Assembly (NCBI GenBank): GCA_963737425.1
Contig: CAVTSX010000008.1
Span: 806,001 to 870,000 of the forward strand
Length of the DNA: 64,000 bases
Source: DASXRA01 sp963737425
Lineage (GTDB): Bacteria; Actinomycetota; Actinomycetes; Mycobacteriales; Jatrophihabitantaceae
Direction: 5' to 3'
The notes under the pieces are model-generated. The model was not told the DNA's origin and made no database searches. It saw nothing but the letters and a program-made list of their open reading frames with translations. Positions 1-9,900 of the stretch are shown piece after piece (within the stretch, counting starts at the first letter, position 1; each line of letters opens with the position of its first letter). The position numbers were made by a program, and so were the translations under genes.

Positions 1-630
1 CGCGATGCCGAAATCGACCAGCTTCGGCTCGCTGAGGCCGTCCTCGGCGCCGTTGGGGATGAGGATGTTGGACGGCTTGACGTCGCGGTGCACGATTCCG
101 TGCTGGTGGACGTAGGCCAGCGTGGTGCACAGCGCAGCGCCGAGCCGTGCCACCTGCTCCTCGGTAAGCGTCGACTGCTTGATCCGCTTCGACAGGGTGA
201 GTCCGTCGACGAGTTCGGTCACGAGGTAGGGGGTGGTGTAGGGCGTCGCGGTCTCGCCCAGGTCGGCGTCGAGCAGGGCGACCAGTCCTGGAGCGCTCAG
301 CGTCGAGAGCAGATCGACCTCGCGGCGGTAGCGGCGGTCGGCGTGAAGCAGGTCGGTTCCGGCGCGGAAGACCTTGACGGCAACGTATTGGCCGGTATGG
401 CGGTCATAGGCTCGATGCACCGTCGACATCCCGCCGCGACCGACGATCTCTCCCAGTTCGTAGCGCTCGCCCAGGACGCGCCGGGCTGCGGGCGCTGTCG
501 GCTCTGGGGACGCTGATGGCGCTGGGGGTGCCGGTTGGGCCGTCGTGTCGAACGACTGCGGCGCGGGCTGGTCAGCCTCAGGCGACACGCCGTCCGCCCC
601 GCTATGGGGGCCTTCCTCGCTGGTCGTCAT
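1..630 (-). CDS. Serine/threonine protein kinase, N-terminal part (cut by window edge)
   Basis: Reading leftwards from the ATG at 628-630, the frame stays open for 210 codons to the window edge, so the C-terminus is missing. Residues 1-50 are a Pro/Ala/Ser-rich tail. The Hanks-type kinase domain follows: a glycine-rich loop GRGGMSTVHRA near residue 64, the ATP lysine in VAVKVF (about K86), the catalytic loop HRDVKPSN near 181 and the metal motif DFG at 206-208, the last residues visible. All catalytic residues seen are intact, so it should be active. Actinobacterial PknB-type kinases carry a transmembrane segment and extracellular domains after this point, which cannot be checked here. The substrate is unknown. 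Confidence 0.93.
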   Translation of the reverse strand, partial: MTTSEEGPHSGADGVSPEADQPAPQSFDTTAQPAPPAPSASPEPTAPAARRVLGERYELGEIVGRGGMSTVHRAYDRHTGQYVAVKVFRAGTDLLHADRRYRREVDLLSTLSAPGLVALLDADLGETATPYTTPYLVTELVDGLTLSKRIKQSTLTEEQVARLGAALCTTLAYVHQHGIVHRDVKPSNILIPNGAEDGLSEPKLVDFGIA

Positions 631-903
631 CCCGCCCGCAACCTCCAACCCCGCACGTAGGACCGGTACCCAACGAACCGGTTCTGCAAAACCTGACCCT
701 GGTGCCTTGTTCGGCCCCCGACCTGCGTGTCTGCCCGAACGGTGTGCCGGAGGACGCGAGCCGAGCGCCGCCTTCGGCGGGGTAGCCGCGAAAGGGCGGG
801 CGCCACAGGCCCGGCCAAGGCCTCCGACAACGCGCAGCGGCCAGTGATCTTATGACGGTAGCGAAGTCACCTATGCGGCAGTCGGGTGGGTATGCGACTT
901 ATG

Positions 904-1824
904 TCAGCGGCTTGTTAAGGCGTTCTCGGCGATCTGGATCAGTTCGTCGGTGCGCAGCGTCGCGATGGCCGCGGTGAGCCAGCACGCGGCAACGACCACC
1001 ACGATGATCAAGATCGGCACGTACCGAGGAGCCGGCGCCGGTCGCATCAGTGCACGAACCCGTTCGGCTACCGCGTTGTTTGCCACAGCGAGTCCGCCGA
1101 GAGCCTGGCGATGATGGGTCTGGGCGAGAGCCGCGCGGGCCAGCCCTCGAGCCGCCATCTCGCGGTTGTGTACTTCGCTGGCAGCGTCCTCGTCGGCCCA
1201 GCGTTCGATGCCCATGGCAACCGCCGTGCAGACAGGCCGAAGCAGTGGGTTGGCCGCCGCGGAAACCCTCGTGAGATGCAGGTACAGGTGATGGCGGTGC
1301 CGCACGTGGGCGGACTCGTGGGCGAGCACGACACGCCGTTCGTCGCCGGAGAGTGCGGCCAGCATGGATCTGGAGATGACGATGCGCCCGCGCCAGCCGG
1401 CGACTGCGTACGCAGTGGGCTCTTCGTCGTTGACCAGGACGAGATCTCCGTCGACCGGCGTCAGGCCGCGTGCCGCGTGCGACGCGCTTACCAGCGTCCG
1501 GATCGACCGCGCAGCCCGGACGAGCGCTGCGGCGAGGCAGGCGATGACGACGACGAAGGCGCACACGCCTACAGCTACGGGGAATCCTTCGCGTTGGCGC
1601 AGCACGGGCGCCGACCAATGCCCGAGCTGCGGAATGGGGCCGAACTGCGCGAACGCGAGAATGGCCAATGCCGACAAGGCAATTCCGGTGCACATGGCGA
1701 CGGTGAGCGACAGTGCGGTGAGCAGCGGAACGGCGCGTCGTGGCTGCAACGCACGCGCAATGCGGCCGCTGAGCAGGCAGGCCAGCAGCCCGATCGTCAG
1801 TGGAGCGGCGGCCAGCGCGATCAC
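904..1824 (-). CDS. BlaR1/MecR1-like M56 family membrane metallopeptidase
   Basis: A 306-residue membrane protein with hydrophobic segments near residues 1-20, 33-60 and 80-105, a cytoplasmic zinc-protease motif HESAH (HExxH type) at about residue 168 followed by HVRHRHH, and a C-terminal membrane span near residue 275. This is the minimal M56 architecture, without the penicillin-binding sensor domain of staphylococcal BlaR1. The family senses envelope stress and cleaves the partner repressor BlaI. The GTG start overlaps the stop of the upstream BlaI-type gene (GTGA), so the two are translationally coupled. The inducing signal is not deducible, although uppP lies divergently next door, which suggests a cell-wall function. 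Confidence 0.88.
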   Translation of the reverse strand: MIALAAAPLTIGLLACLLSGRIARALQPRRAVPLLTALSLTVAMCTGIALSALAILAFAQFGPIPQLGHWSAPVLRQREGFPVAVGVCAFVVVIACLAAALVRAARSIRTLVSASHAARGLTPVDGDLVLVNDEEPTAYAVAGWRGRIVISRSMLAALSGDERRVVLAHESAHVRHRHHLYLHLTRVSAAANPLLRPVCTAVAMGIERWADEDAASEVHNREMAARGLARAALAQTHHRQALGGLAVANNAVAERVRALMRPAPAPRYVPILIIVVVVAACWLTAAIATLRTDELIQIAENALTSR

Positions 1825-2228
1825 GATTTGCCTCGCCGTCGCCGAGGCGCCGGCGCGTCCGAACTCCGCAGCAGCTCAGTGAGCAACTGCTCGTCCTCCG
1901 GTTGGAGGTCGTCGACGAAACGGGCCAGCACGGCGGCGCGGTCCGAGTCGTGATCGAGCAGCTTGAGCATCTGGTGCGCGGTCATGTTGGCGCGAGCTCC
2001 GTCGGCGCCGTCGGTGAGCAGGTAGGCGTAGGCCCGGCCGTGCGCCACGCGCTCGATCGCACTCTTCGCGTGCAGGCGGGAAAGAGTGGTCATAACCGTC
2101 GTGTACGCGAGATCGCCGGGCAATTCGGCGCGGACCTCGCCCGGCGTCAACGGGCGTTCGGCGGCGGCGAGACAGGCGATGATCTCGCGTTCGAGCGCGC
2201 CTCGTGGGCGGGCAGAAGGGCTGGTCAT
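1821..2228 (-). CDS. BlaI/MecI family transcriptional repressor
   Basis: A 135-residue winged-helix repressor. The segment LTPGEVRAEL...LAYTTVMTTLSRL is the usual BlaI recognition region (residues 25-50), followed by KSAIERVAHGRAYAY, the wing, and a C-terminal dimerisation part. The ATG at 2226-2228 is preferred to the longer frame reaching 2360, because family members begin about 10 residues before the first helix. In this family the repressor binds as a dimer to dyads near its own promoter and is cleaved by the M56 partner. A candidate operator lies 23 bp upstream. It is coupled to the downstream peptidase gene and divergent from uppP. Confidence 0.9.
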   Translation of the reverse strand: MTSPSARPRGALEREIIACLAAAERPLTPGEVRAELPGDLAYTTVMTTLSRLHAKSAIERVAHGRAYAYLLTDGADGARANMTAHQMLKLLDHDSDRAAVLARFVDDLQPEDEQLLTELLRSSDAPAPRRRRGKS

Positions 2229-2250
2229 AGCGTCCTTCCGGTCACCGGAT

Positions 2251-2267
2251 ACTATCGCCGCAGTAGT
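2251..2267. promoter_or_regulatory. Candidate BlaI-type operator (ACTA-N9-TAGT dyad)
   Basis: The sequence ACTATCGCCGCAGTAGT has inverted ACTA/TAGT half-sites and sits 23 bp upstream of the blaI-like start codon, in the intergenic region shared with uppP. BlaI/MecI repressors bind short inverted half-sites of this general kind. The assignment rests on position and symmetry only. Confidence 0.4.
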
Positions 2268-2394
2268 AGTCACGGGGGGTCGCGTCGAGTGTCGCACGGC
2301 CCGGTTTATGTCGGCCCGTTCAGGAGCGGTGAATGACGCCAGCCCACAGCGCTGTGGCACCGCAGGCGCGCGTCCGCGCTAACGAGGTGCGCTG

Positions 2395-3306
2395 GTGAGC
2401 CATCTGAGCTGGCCGGAGGCCGGCGTTGTCGGCGCCCTGCAAGGAGTCTCCGAACTGTTCCCGATCTCCAGCCTGGGGCACAGCGTGCTCTTGCCAGCCT
2501 GGATTGGTGGGTCCTGGGCGCGAGACCTGAACGTCAGCACGCCGGAATCGCCTTACCTCGCGTTCATCGTCGGCATGCACGTCGCCACAGCGCTCGCGCT
2601 GATCGCGTATTTCTGGCGCGACTGGCTGCGCATCATCGGCGGACTCGCGACCAGCATCGTGCGGCGCGAGGTGCGCACCAGCGATCAGCGGCTGGCCTGG
2701 CTGCTGGTGCTCGCGACCATACCCGTGGGTGTGGTCGGAGTGGTCGCCGAACACTGGGTGCGCACCACGCTCGCCAAGCCGATCGCGGCCAGTTGTTTCC
2801 TGTTCGTCAACGGGCTGATCCTGCTGCTGGCCGAGCAGTTGAGATCCGGCCAGGGCGACGATGCTGGGCTCGACACCCCGTACGTCGACGAGCGGCTGAG
2901 CGGGCCGGCATCCGATGCCCGCCTGTCGCGCACCGGCGTACCACGTGCCGTGTTCATCGGCTCGACCCAGATATTCGCGCTGGCGCCGGGCATTTCTCGG
3001 TCCGGCGTGACCATGGCGGCCGGATTGCTGCGCGGCCTCTCCCGCGAGGACGCGGCCCGGTTCGCGTTCCTGCTGGCCACCCCGGTGATCCTGGCGGCCG
3101 GCGCGCTCAAACTGCCAGACCTGTCCGGGCCACTCGGCAACGGCATTCGGGGCCAGGTGCTGTTCGGATCGGTGCTGTCCGGGGTGGGGGCGTACCTGGC
3201 CGTGCACTTTCTCACCCGCTACCTCGACCGCCGATCGCTTCGACCTTTCGGTGTGTACTGCATGATCGCCGGGCTGGCCAGCCTGCTTCGATTCACGCTG
3301 GGCTGA
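2395..3306 (+). CDS. uppP: Undecaprenyl-diphosphate phosphatase
   Basis: A 303-residue polytopic membrane enzyme that recycles undecaprenyl pyrophosphate to the monophosphate lipid carrier for peptidoglycan and other wall polymers. Both signature motifs are present: QGVSELFPISSLGHS near residues 16-30 (the E/QxxxE motif) and PGISRSG near residue 197. Its length fits the family (about 270-300). The start is GTG at 2395, with GAGG about 8 bases upstream. UppP activity influences bacitracin resistance. The gene lies 166 bp divergent from blaI/blaR-like genes and 2 bp upstream of a PAP2-type phosphatase, so it probably forms an operon with the following genes. Confidence 0.95.
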   Translation: MSHLSWPEAGVVGALQGVSELFPISSLGHSVLLPAWIGGSWARDLNVSTPESPYLAFIVGMHVATALALIAYFWRDWLRIIGGLATSIVRREVRTSDQRLAWLLVLATIPVGVVGVVAEHWVRTTLAKPIAASCFLFVNGLILLLAEQLRSGQGDDAGLDTPYVDERLSGPASDARLSRTGVPRAVFIGSTQIFALAPGISRSGVTMAAGLLRGLSREDAARFAFLLATPVILAAGALKLPDLSGPLGNGIRGQVLFGSVLSGVGAYLAVHFLTRYLDRRSLRPFGVYCMIAGLASLLRFTLG

Positions 3307-3308
3307 TC

Positions 3309-4451
3309 ATGTTGCAGACCGTTGGCCGGGCGCCGAGAGCACGCCAACTTCGCACTCGCCTCGGTCTCGCCCGTCGCCGGGCGTGGTCTCGCCAACCTGG
3401 TGCGGTCGGGCGTACGCGCTCGAGCCGCATCGCGCTTCTCGTCTGGGGGCTCGCCCTCGTCGTCCAGATCGCGGTGGCCGGTGTGCCGCTCGACCGACTG
3501 GGCGTGATGGGCTGGACGGTCGCCGGCCTCATTGCGGCGAGCATCGGCCAGCGTCCACTGTGGACGGTGCTGGTCGACTGGGCGCCCTTCGCGGCCGTGC
3601 TGATGCTCTACGACCGCATCGGCAGCGTGGCCGACAAGGTCGGCATGCCGGTGATGTGGAAGCAGCCCGGCGAGATCGACCACGCGATGTTCGGCACCGT
3701 CCCGACCGTCTGGCTGCAAGACCATCTCAAGCTCGCCCACCCGCCGTTGTGGGAAGGCCTGGTCAGCCTGACCTACACGTCGTTCTTCCTGATGCCCTAC
3801 GTCGTCGCCGGGGTGCTGTGGCTGCGCGGGCGCGCGAGCTTTCGCCAATGGGCAGCGCGCTTCGTCACCATGTCGTTCCTCGGCCTCGCGTGCTTCATCA
3901 TCATTCCGTCCGCACCGCCGTGGGCGGCCGCCGCGTGCCGCCCGGTCGACGTCGCCGATCACCCCGCCGACCCGCTGTGCATGTACTTCGGCGCGCAGTA
4001 CTCGGGAAGCGCCGGCCTGCTCGGCCCATTGCACCCGGCTGATCCGGCGGCCAATCCATGGGTCGAGCGGCTCTCGACCCGTGGCTGGCAGGCGCTGCAC
4101 CTGCCGGCTACGGAGCAGTTCTTCGACAAGGGCCAGAGTGCGGTCGACATGGTGGCCGCCGTGCCGTCGCTGCACGCGGGCTGCACGCTGCTGTTCGTGC
4201 TGTTCGCCTGGACGCGGGTGCGCAAACGGTGGCGGCCACTGCTGGTCGGGTACGCGCTGATGATGGCGTTCAGCCTCGTCTACTCAGGCGAGCACTACGT
4301 CGTCGACATATTCGCGGGCTGGCTGCTGGCCATTGCGGTGAGCGTCGGCTTCTCACGTTTCGAGCGCCGGGCCCGCCTGGCGCGCAGCGTCGACGGCCTG
4401 GCGCCCGGCGCTGAGTCGGCCGAGGCCATTGATCGCCTTGTCCCCGCCTAG
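3309..4451 (+). CDS. PAP2/AUR1-type membrane phosphatase superfamily protein
   Basis: A 380-residue membrane protein beginning at ATG 3309, two bases after the uppP stop. A basic N-terminus is followed by about six membrane spans. The late motifs PSLHAG (about residue 285) and GEHYVVDIFAGW (about residue 327) match the catalytic regions of the PAP2_3/AUR1 branch of the phosphatidic-acid-phosphatase superfamily, in which the two histidines and the aspartate perform phosphoryl transfer. Actinobacterial members act on lipid phosphates or synthesise inositol phospholipids; the substrate here is unknown. The upstream-extended frame from 2793 overlaps uppP and is not used. Confidence 0.85.
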   Translation: MLQTVGRAPRARQLRTRLGLARRRAWSRQPGAVGRTRSSRIALLVWGLALVVQIAVAGVPLDRLGVMGWTVAGLIAASIGQRPLWTVLVDWAPFAAVLMLYDRIGSVADKVGMPVMWKQPGEIDHAMFGTVPTVWLQDHLKLAHPPLWEGLVSLTYTSFFLMPYVVAGVLWLRGRASFRQWAARFVTMSFLGLACFIIIPSAPPWAAAACRPVDVADHPADPLCMYFGAQYSGSAGLLGPLHPADPAANPWVERLSTRGWQALHLPATEQFFDKGQSAVDMVAAVPSLHAGCTLLFVLFAWTRVRKRWRPLLVGYALMMAFSLVYSGEHYVVDIFAGWLLAIAVSVGFSRFERRARLARSVDGLAPGAESAEAIDRLVPA

Positions 4452-6126
4452 CGCCACGGCGGTGGCGGAGCGCCACCGAACGGGCACCGACGAACTGCCG
4501 GCGAACGACGTGCTGGCCGTAGCCACCGGCCCGCAGCCACATTCGGTCGCCAAGGCGGTCGTGTACTCGGATGTGTCTGACCGGCGCCCGGCGATCGTCG
4601 CCACGCTTGTCGCGTCGGCGCTGGCGGTCGGGTACCTCGTGGCTCCGCTGACCGGCGAAGACACGTCCGCTCAGCTTGCCCGCGCCGGGTTCGCCCGGGC
4701 GCACCCGTTCACGCCGGTAGACCTGCGCTGGTTCGGTGGCACCGTCGCGTCCGGGTACTCGCTGTGGGCGCCGTGGCTTGCCGGTGTTGCCGGCACGCGT
4801 CTGCTCGGCGCGCTGATGGCCGTGCTCGGCGCCTGGCTTGCCACCCGGTTGCTGCAGCGGGCGCGGCCACTTCGGCCGATGTGGGGCGGCGTGGCCGTCG
4901 CCGTCTGCCAGGTCGCTGACGTGACGGCCGGGCGAATCACCTACCAGTGCGGCCTTGTCTGCGCGCTGGCCGCCGTGCTCGCGATATTGCGCAGCCGCCG
5001 GGCGCTTGCGTTCGGCGCGGCCCTGCTCGCCGGCGCCGCGAGCCCGGTGGCCACGCTCGGCCTGGGCGTTGTGGCGTTCACCGCGCTGCTACGCCACCGA
5101 ATGGCCGACGTGGTCACCCTGGCCGCCGGCAGTGGCATCGGTACGGCGATCATCTGCCTGATCTTCGCCGACGGCGGGGCGATGAGCTTCGACCGCGAGA
5201 GCCTGGTCCGCGCCGTCCTGGCATCGGTGTTGGTCATCGCGCTGCTCCCGCGGCGCCACAACGTGATCAGGCTCGGTGCGGCCATCAACCTCGCGGTGGT
5301 CATCGCGTCGTGGGCGGTGTCCTCACCTATCGGCAGCAACGCCGAACGGCTCGGCCTGCTGTTCGCGATCCCGGTCGTCGCGGCGTGCGTCGAGTGGCGC
5401 GCCTGGATCGCCGGTGTCGCCGTAGTCGCCACGCTGTTCGCCGAGCCGCCGGTTATGCCAGACATCGTCCGGCTGGCCGGCGCTCCCGCTACCCATGCCT
5501 CCTACTATCAGCCCCTGCTCGACGCCATGGCAGAGCGCGGCCCACTGACCGGACGCGTCGAGGTACCCGAGATCGACGGCCATTGGGATGCAGCGCTGCT
5601 GGCCGAGCACGTGCCACTCGCGCGTGGCTGGCTGCGCCAGGTCGACGTCGAACTCAATGCCGGCGTGTTCTTCGACCACTCCCCAACCGCTGCCGGTTAC
5701 CGCAGCTGGCTTGACCGCAACGCCGTCCAGTACGTCGCCGTGCCCGATGCGCACCTCACCAAGTGGGGCCGGGCCGAGAGCTTGCTCGCGCGCAGCGGCC
5801 TGCCCTACCTGGATCCGGTGTGGCAGGGCGAGCACTGGTCGCTCTACGCCGTGCGCAGCGCGGTTCCCATCGTCGCGGCTCCGGCCCGGCTGGTTTCGAT
5901 GGACGCCGCTCGGATCGTCCTCACCGCGCCGCCTGATTCGACGGCGCTCGTGCACATCCGCTGGTTCCAGTGGACGACGCTCGGCACCGGGTCAGGCGGC
6001 TGCATCTCCTCCGCCGACGGCCAGGTGCGACTGCACACCGGCGCCGCGCCGGGCCTGGCGCGCTACGTCATCTCGTCCTCGGCCAATCCGTTCACGAGCG
6101 GCGACAAACGGGGCCACTGCGGCTGA
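4429..6126 (+). CDS. Polytopic membrane protein of unknown function
   Basis: A 565-residue protein whose first 60 residues look cytoplasmic, followed by about nine or ten hydrophobic segments up to roughly residue 330 and a soluble C-terminal domain of about 230 residues ending in a Gly/Ser-rich stretch. The layout resembles actinobacterial GT-C-like membrane proteins, but no catalytic motif was recognised, so no function is assigned. The start is uncertain: TTG at 4429 overlaps the previous stop by 23 bases and has CGAGG upstream, while GTG at 4462 would avoid the overlap. It is probably the last gene of the uppP operon. Confidence 0.72.
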   Translation: MIALSPPSATAVAERHRTGTDELPANDVLAVATGPQPHSVAKAVVYSDVSDRRPAIVATLVASALAVGYLVAPLTGEDTSAQLARAGFARAHPFTPVDLRWFGGTVASGYSLWAPWLAGVAGTRLLGALMAVLGAWLATRLLQRARPLRPMWGGVAVAVCQVADVTAGRITYQCGLVCALAAVLAILRSRRALAFGAALLAGAASPVATLGLGVVAFTALLRHRMADVVTLAAGSGIGTAIICLIFADGGAMSFDRESLVRAVLASVLVIALLPRRHNVIRLGAAINLAVVIASWAVSSPIGSNAERLGLLFAIPVVAACVEWRAWIAGVAVVATLFAEPPVMPDIVRLAGAPATHASYYQPLLDAMAERGPLTGRVEVPEIDGHWDAALLAEHVPLARGWLRQVDVELNAGVFFDHSPTAAGYRSWLDRNAVQYVAVPDAHLTKWGRAESLLARSGLPYLDPVWQGEHWSLYAVRSAVPIVAAPARLVSMDAARIVLTAPPDSTALVHIRWFQWTTLGTGSGGCISSADGQVRLHTGAAPGLARYVISSSANPFTSGDKRGHCG

Positions 6127-6190
6127 GCCGAGCGTCCCCCGCGGGGCTGCGCCGGGGGTGCTCCGCCTCGACTCTGACCGCCTGATCACT

Positions 6191-6238
6191 TCGACGCTGC
6201 CCGCCTGCCCGGCCTCGACGCTGCCCGCCTGCCCGGCC
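6191..6238. repeat. 24-bp tandem duplication
   Basis: Two adjacent identical copies of the unit starting TCGACGCTGCCCGCCTGCCC lie immediately before the palindromic repeat. Confidence 0.85.
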
Positions 6239-6261
6239 TCGGAGTCCGGGCTGGCACGCCC

Positions 6262-6328
6262 TTGATCATCTCTGTCGAAGCCGCGAGTGATGGCGTGAGC
6301 AATGCCAGATCCAGCAGGGACGATCAAG
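6262..6328. repeat. Palindromic intergenic repeat, copy 1 (diverged)
   Basis: It begins TTGATCATCTCTG and ends in a decayed right arm, CCAGCAGGGACGATCAAG. It is longer than the 55-60 bp of the other copies because of extra bases in the centre. It lies after the end of the uppP operon. Confidence 0.8.
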
Positions 6329-6467
6329 ACCGGAGGGGAAGTCGGGGTGGGCCGCAGACCGGAGGGGAAGTCCGGAGGGGAAGTCTGGCATCGCCGCACC
6401 CGGGCCAGGTCGCGTTCGACGGCTGGAGGCAGTGGCGCCGGGCACGGCCATGTGCCAGCGTGTTGGG

Positions 6468-6836
6468 GTGATCACCAGTACCCACGCCATCATTTACGCC
6501 GAGGACGCTGACCGGGCCCGGGCGTTCCTGCGCGACGTACTCCAACTGCCGCACGTCGATGCGCACGACGGCTGGCTCATCTTCAAGCTGCCGCCGGCCG
6601 AGCTCGGCATCCACCCGGCGGTGTCCCCGGGTGGTGCGGCGCGCAGTGGCCACCACGAGGTCTACCTGATGTGCGACGACGTAGCGGTCACGGTCGCCGA
6701 GCTCACCGCGAGGGGCGTCGAGTTCACTGCGCCGATCGAAGATCGCGGCTTCGGGCTGGTCACCAGCATGCGCGTGCCCGGTGCGGGCGAGCTCGGCCTC
6801 TACCAACCGAAGCATCCCACCGCCTACGACATGTAG
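6468..6836 (+). CDS. VOC (glyoxalase/bleomycin resistance) family protein
   Basis: A 122-residue protein made of a single vicinal-oxygen-chelate fold. The opening ITSTHAIIYAEDADRARAFL (beta strand then helix), HHEVYLMCDDV in the middle and a final strand GELGLYQP give the paired beta-alpha-beta-beta-beta modules. Family members are metalloenzymes or binding proteins acting on small electrophiles and antibiotics; here no substrate can be named. GTG at 6468 is preferred because it places the start just before the first strand; ATG at 6450 would add six residues. It stands alone between the repeat-rich region and the GH92 gene. Confidence 0.85.
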   Translation: MITSTHAIIYAEDADRARAFLRDVLQLPHVDAHDGWLIFKLPPAELGIHPAVSPGGAARSGHHEVYLMCDDVAVTVAELTARGVEFTAPIEDRGFGLVTSMRVPGAGELGLYQPKHPTAYDM

Positions 6837-6998
6837 CCGGCGATCACCGCCGGCGAAGTCCCTTGCCGGGCACCGAATGACAACGTTGACAGGAGGTCGT
6901 TCCTCTGCTGGGATCGACCGCGGACAGACGAGGGTCTGCTCCGGCCGCGGTGCGCGTGGGGGACATCGAACAGCCGTGACGGGGAAGGGTTGCTCGAC

Positions 6999-9900
6999 AT
7001 GCAACTGGCCATCAATCCACGCGCATTCTCGGCACGGCGAGCACGGCGGTTCGTCGCCGGCGCAGCCACACTGATCCTCGTCGGGTCAGGAATCAGCGCG
7101 ACACAGGCCGAAGCGGCACCGCCGCCCGCACCGGGTGACTTCGCGACGTCGTTCGAGACGGCCGACCCGCCGCCGGCGACCACCACGCCCGAGCTTGACG
7201 CCAACGGCAACCCCATTCAGGCCAACCTGAGTGGCACGGCGCCCAGCGGGCTGCCGGGCAGCCTGCTCTCGCACGTCACGGCCGTCACGGCCAGCGCCGA
7301 GAACCCGCCGAACGAGGTGGCCGCGAACCTCGCCGACGGCAACCCCTCGACGAAGTGGCTGGCCTTCGACTCGACGGGCTGGGTGACCTACCAGCTCGCC
7401 GCGCCCGCGATCGTGAAGGTCTACGCGCTGACGTCGGCGAATGACTCACCCGGGCGCGACCCGAAGGACTTCGCCCTGCAGGGCAGCAACGACGGTTCGA
7501 CGTGGACCGACCTCGACAGCCAGAGCGGCCAGACCTTCAGCGGGCGGTTCGTCACCAACAAGTACACGGTGACGAACTCGACCGCGTACGGCTTCTACCG
7601 CCTCAACATCAGCGCCAATTCCGGCGACGGCCTGCTGCAACTCGCCGACTGGGATATCTCCGACGGCTCGAACACCCAGCCGCCGCCTACGCCGATGGTG
7701 ACTGCCGTTGGCACCGGTCCGATCAGCGGCTTCAACATGAAGCCGGCGGCCGGTTTCACCGGGCTCGCATCCCTGCGCTATTCCGGCGGGGCTCTGGCCG
7801 ACGGGCGCTCGTACGCGACCAACAAGCTCTATGACGTCAGCATCCCGGTCGGCCCCAAGAGCCGCCTGTCGTACAAGATCTTTCCGGAGTTCACCGGCCG
7901 CGACTCGCAATACCCGTCGACGTATGCCGCGGTCGATCTGCATTTCACGGACGGCAGCTACCTGAGCGCGATGGCGCCGACCGATCAGCACGGCTACGCG
8001 CTCACGGCCCAGGGTCAGGGCAACTCGAAGGTGCTCTACGCCGACCAGTGGAACTACGTCCAGTCCGACATCGGCACCGTCGCCGCCGGCAAGACGATCG
8101 ACCGCATACTGCTCGCCTACGACGACCCCGGTGCGGCAACGGCGACCCGCTTCCAGGGCTGGATCGACGACCTCGACGTTCAGGGCGCGCCAGCCCCCAC
8201 CGACGCGTCGAGCCTGACCAACTACGTCGACACGCGTCGCGGCACCAACGCATCGGGGTCGTTCTCCCGGGGGAACAACCTGCCGATCACGGCGCTGCCC
8301 AACGGGTTCAACTTCTTCACGCCGGTTACCGACGCCCGGTCGAATTCGTGGGAGTACTACTACCAGCAGGGCAATAACGCGGCGAACCTGCCGACCCTGC
8401 AAGGGCTCGCGATCTCGCACGAGCCGAGCCCGTGGATGGGCGACCGCAACCAGATGTCGGTCATGCCGGTTCCGCAAGGCGGTTCGCTGACGGGCAACCC
8501 GAGCAGCCGGGCGCTGCCGTTCAGCCACGCCACCGAAATTGCACAGCCCGACTACTACCGGGTGCTGTTGCAGGGCGGGCTGGTCGCCGAGATGGCGCCG
8601 ACCGACCACGCCGGCGTCATGCGTTTCACGTTCCCGGCCGGGCAGGCGAGCGGGAGTCTGGTCTTCTTCAACGGCACGTTCACCATGGGCCCTGGTAACA
8701 CGATGACGGGCTGGGTCGACAACGGCAGCGGGCTGTCCGCCGGCCGCAGCCGGATGTTCGTCGCGGCCAGCTTCGACCGGGCTCCGACGACGACCTCAAC
8801 AACGGCCGCGACGTTCGACACATCGTCGAATTCCCAGGTATTGCTGCGGATCGCTACGTCGTTCCTCTCCGTCGACCAGGCCGAGCACAACCTCGACCTC
8901 GAGGTATCCGGCCGATCCTTCGATGACGTGCGCAACGCCGCGCGCGCAGCCTGGAACGACCGGCTCGGCCGGATCCAGGTGCAGGGTGCGAGCGACACGC
9001 AGCGCACGAGCCTGTACTCGAACCTGTACCGAATGAATCTCTATCCGAACTCGCAGTCGGAGAACACCGGCACGGCCGCCGCGCCGCACTGGCAGTACGC
9101 CAGCCCGGTCTCCGATCCGGTTGGCACGTCGACCGCCACGCACACCGGGGCGAAGATCGTCGACGGCCAGATCTACGTCAACAACGGTTTCTGGGATACA
9201 TACCGCACCGTATGGCCGGCCTACTCGCTGCTTTATCCCGATGTGGCAGCGAGAATCGCCGACGGTTTCGTGCAGCAGTACCGCGACGGCGGCTGGATCG
9301 CGCGCTGGTCGTCGCCCGGTTATGCCGACCTGATGACCGGCACGAGCGCCGACGTGGCGATGGCCGAGACGTACCTGAACGGCGTGCAGTTGCCGGATGT
9401 GCTCAGTGCCTACAACGCCGCAGTGCGCGACGCCACCGATGCATCCGGCCTGAGCGCGGTCGGCCGCAAGGGCATCGAGACCGGACTGTTCCTCGGGTAC
9501 ACCCCGACCAGCACGGCTGAATCGGTGTCGTGGGCGCTCGAGGGCTTCATCAACGACTACGGCATCGCGAACCTCGGCGCGACCCTGGCGAAGGACAACC
9601 ACTTCTCGCCGGCGCAGCGCGACCGGTTCCGCGAGGAGTCCGCGTACTTCGTGCAGCGCGCGCAGAACTACGTGAACCTGTTCGACCCCTCGACGAAGTT
9701 CTTCGAGGGACGCGATGCGGCGGGCAACTTCGCCGTGCAGGACCCCACCGTGTGGGGCGGTGCGTACACCGAGACCGACGGGTGGAACTTCGCCTTCACC
9801 GCCCAGCAGGACGGCCAGGGCCTGGCCAACCTCTACGGCGGCCGAAAGGCCTTGCAGGACAAGCTCGACCAGTTCTTCGCGACGCCGGAGAACGCCGACA

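Larger units (their letters stand above)
6127..6449. other. Repeat-rich intergenic region, no gene
   Basis: About 320 bp without a convincing coding frame. It holds a perfect 24-bp tandem duplication (6191-6238), one copy of the palindromic repeat (6262-6328), three copies of a short GGAGGGGAAGTC motif between 6330 and 6385, and a 45-bp module (6380-6424) that recurs after the palindrome at 53644. Confidence 0.6.

Noticed and set aside
2793..3308. Upstream extension of the PAP2-type gene
   Set aside because: It overlaps uppP out of frame; the membrane protein begins at ATG 3309.
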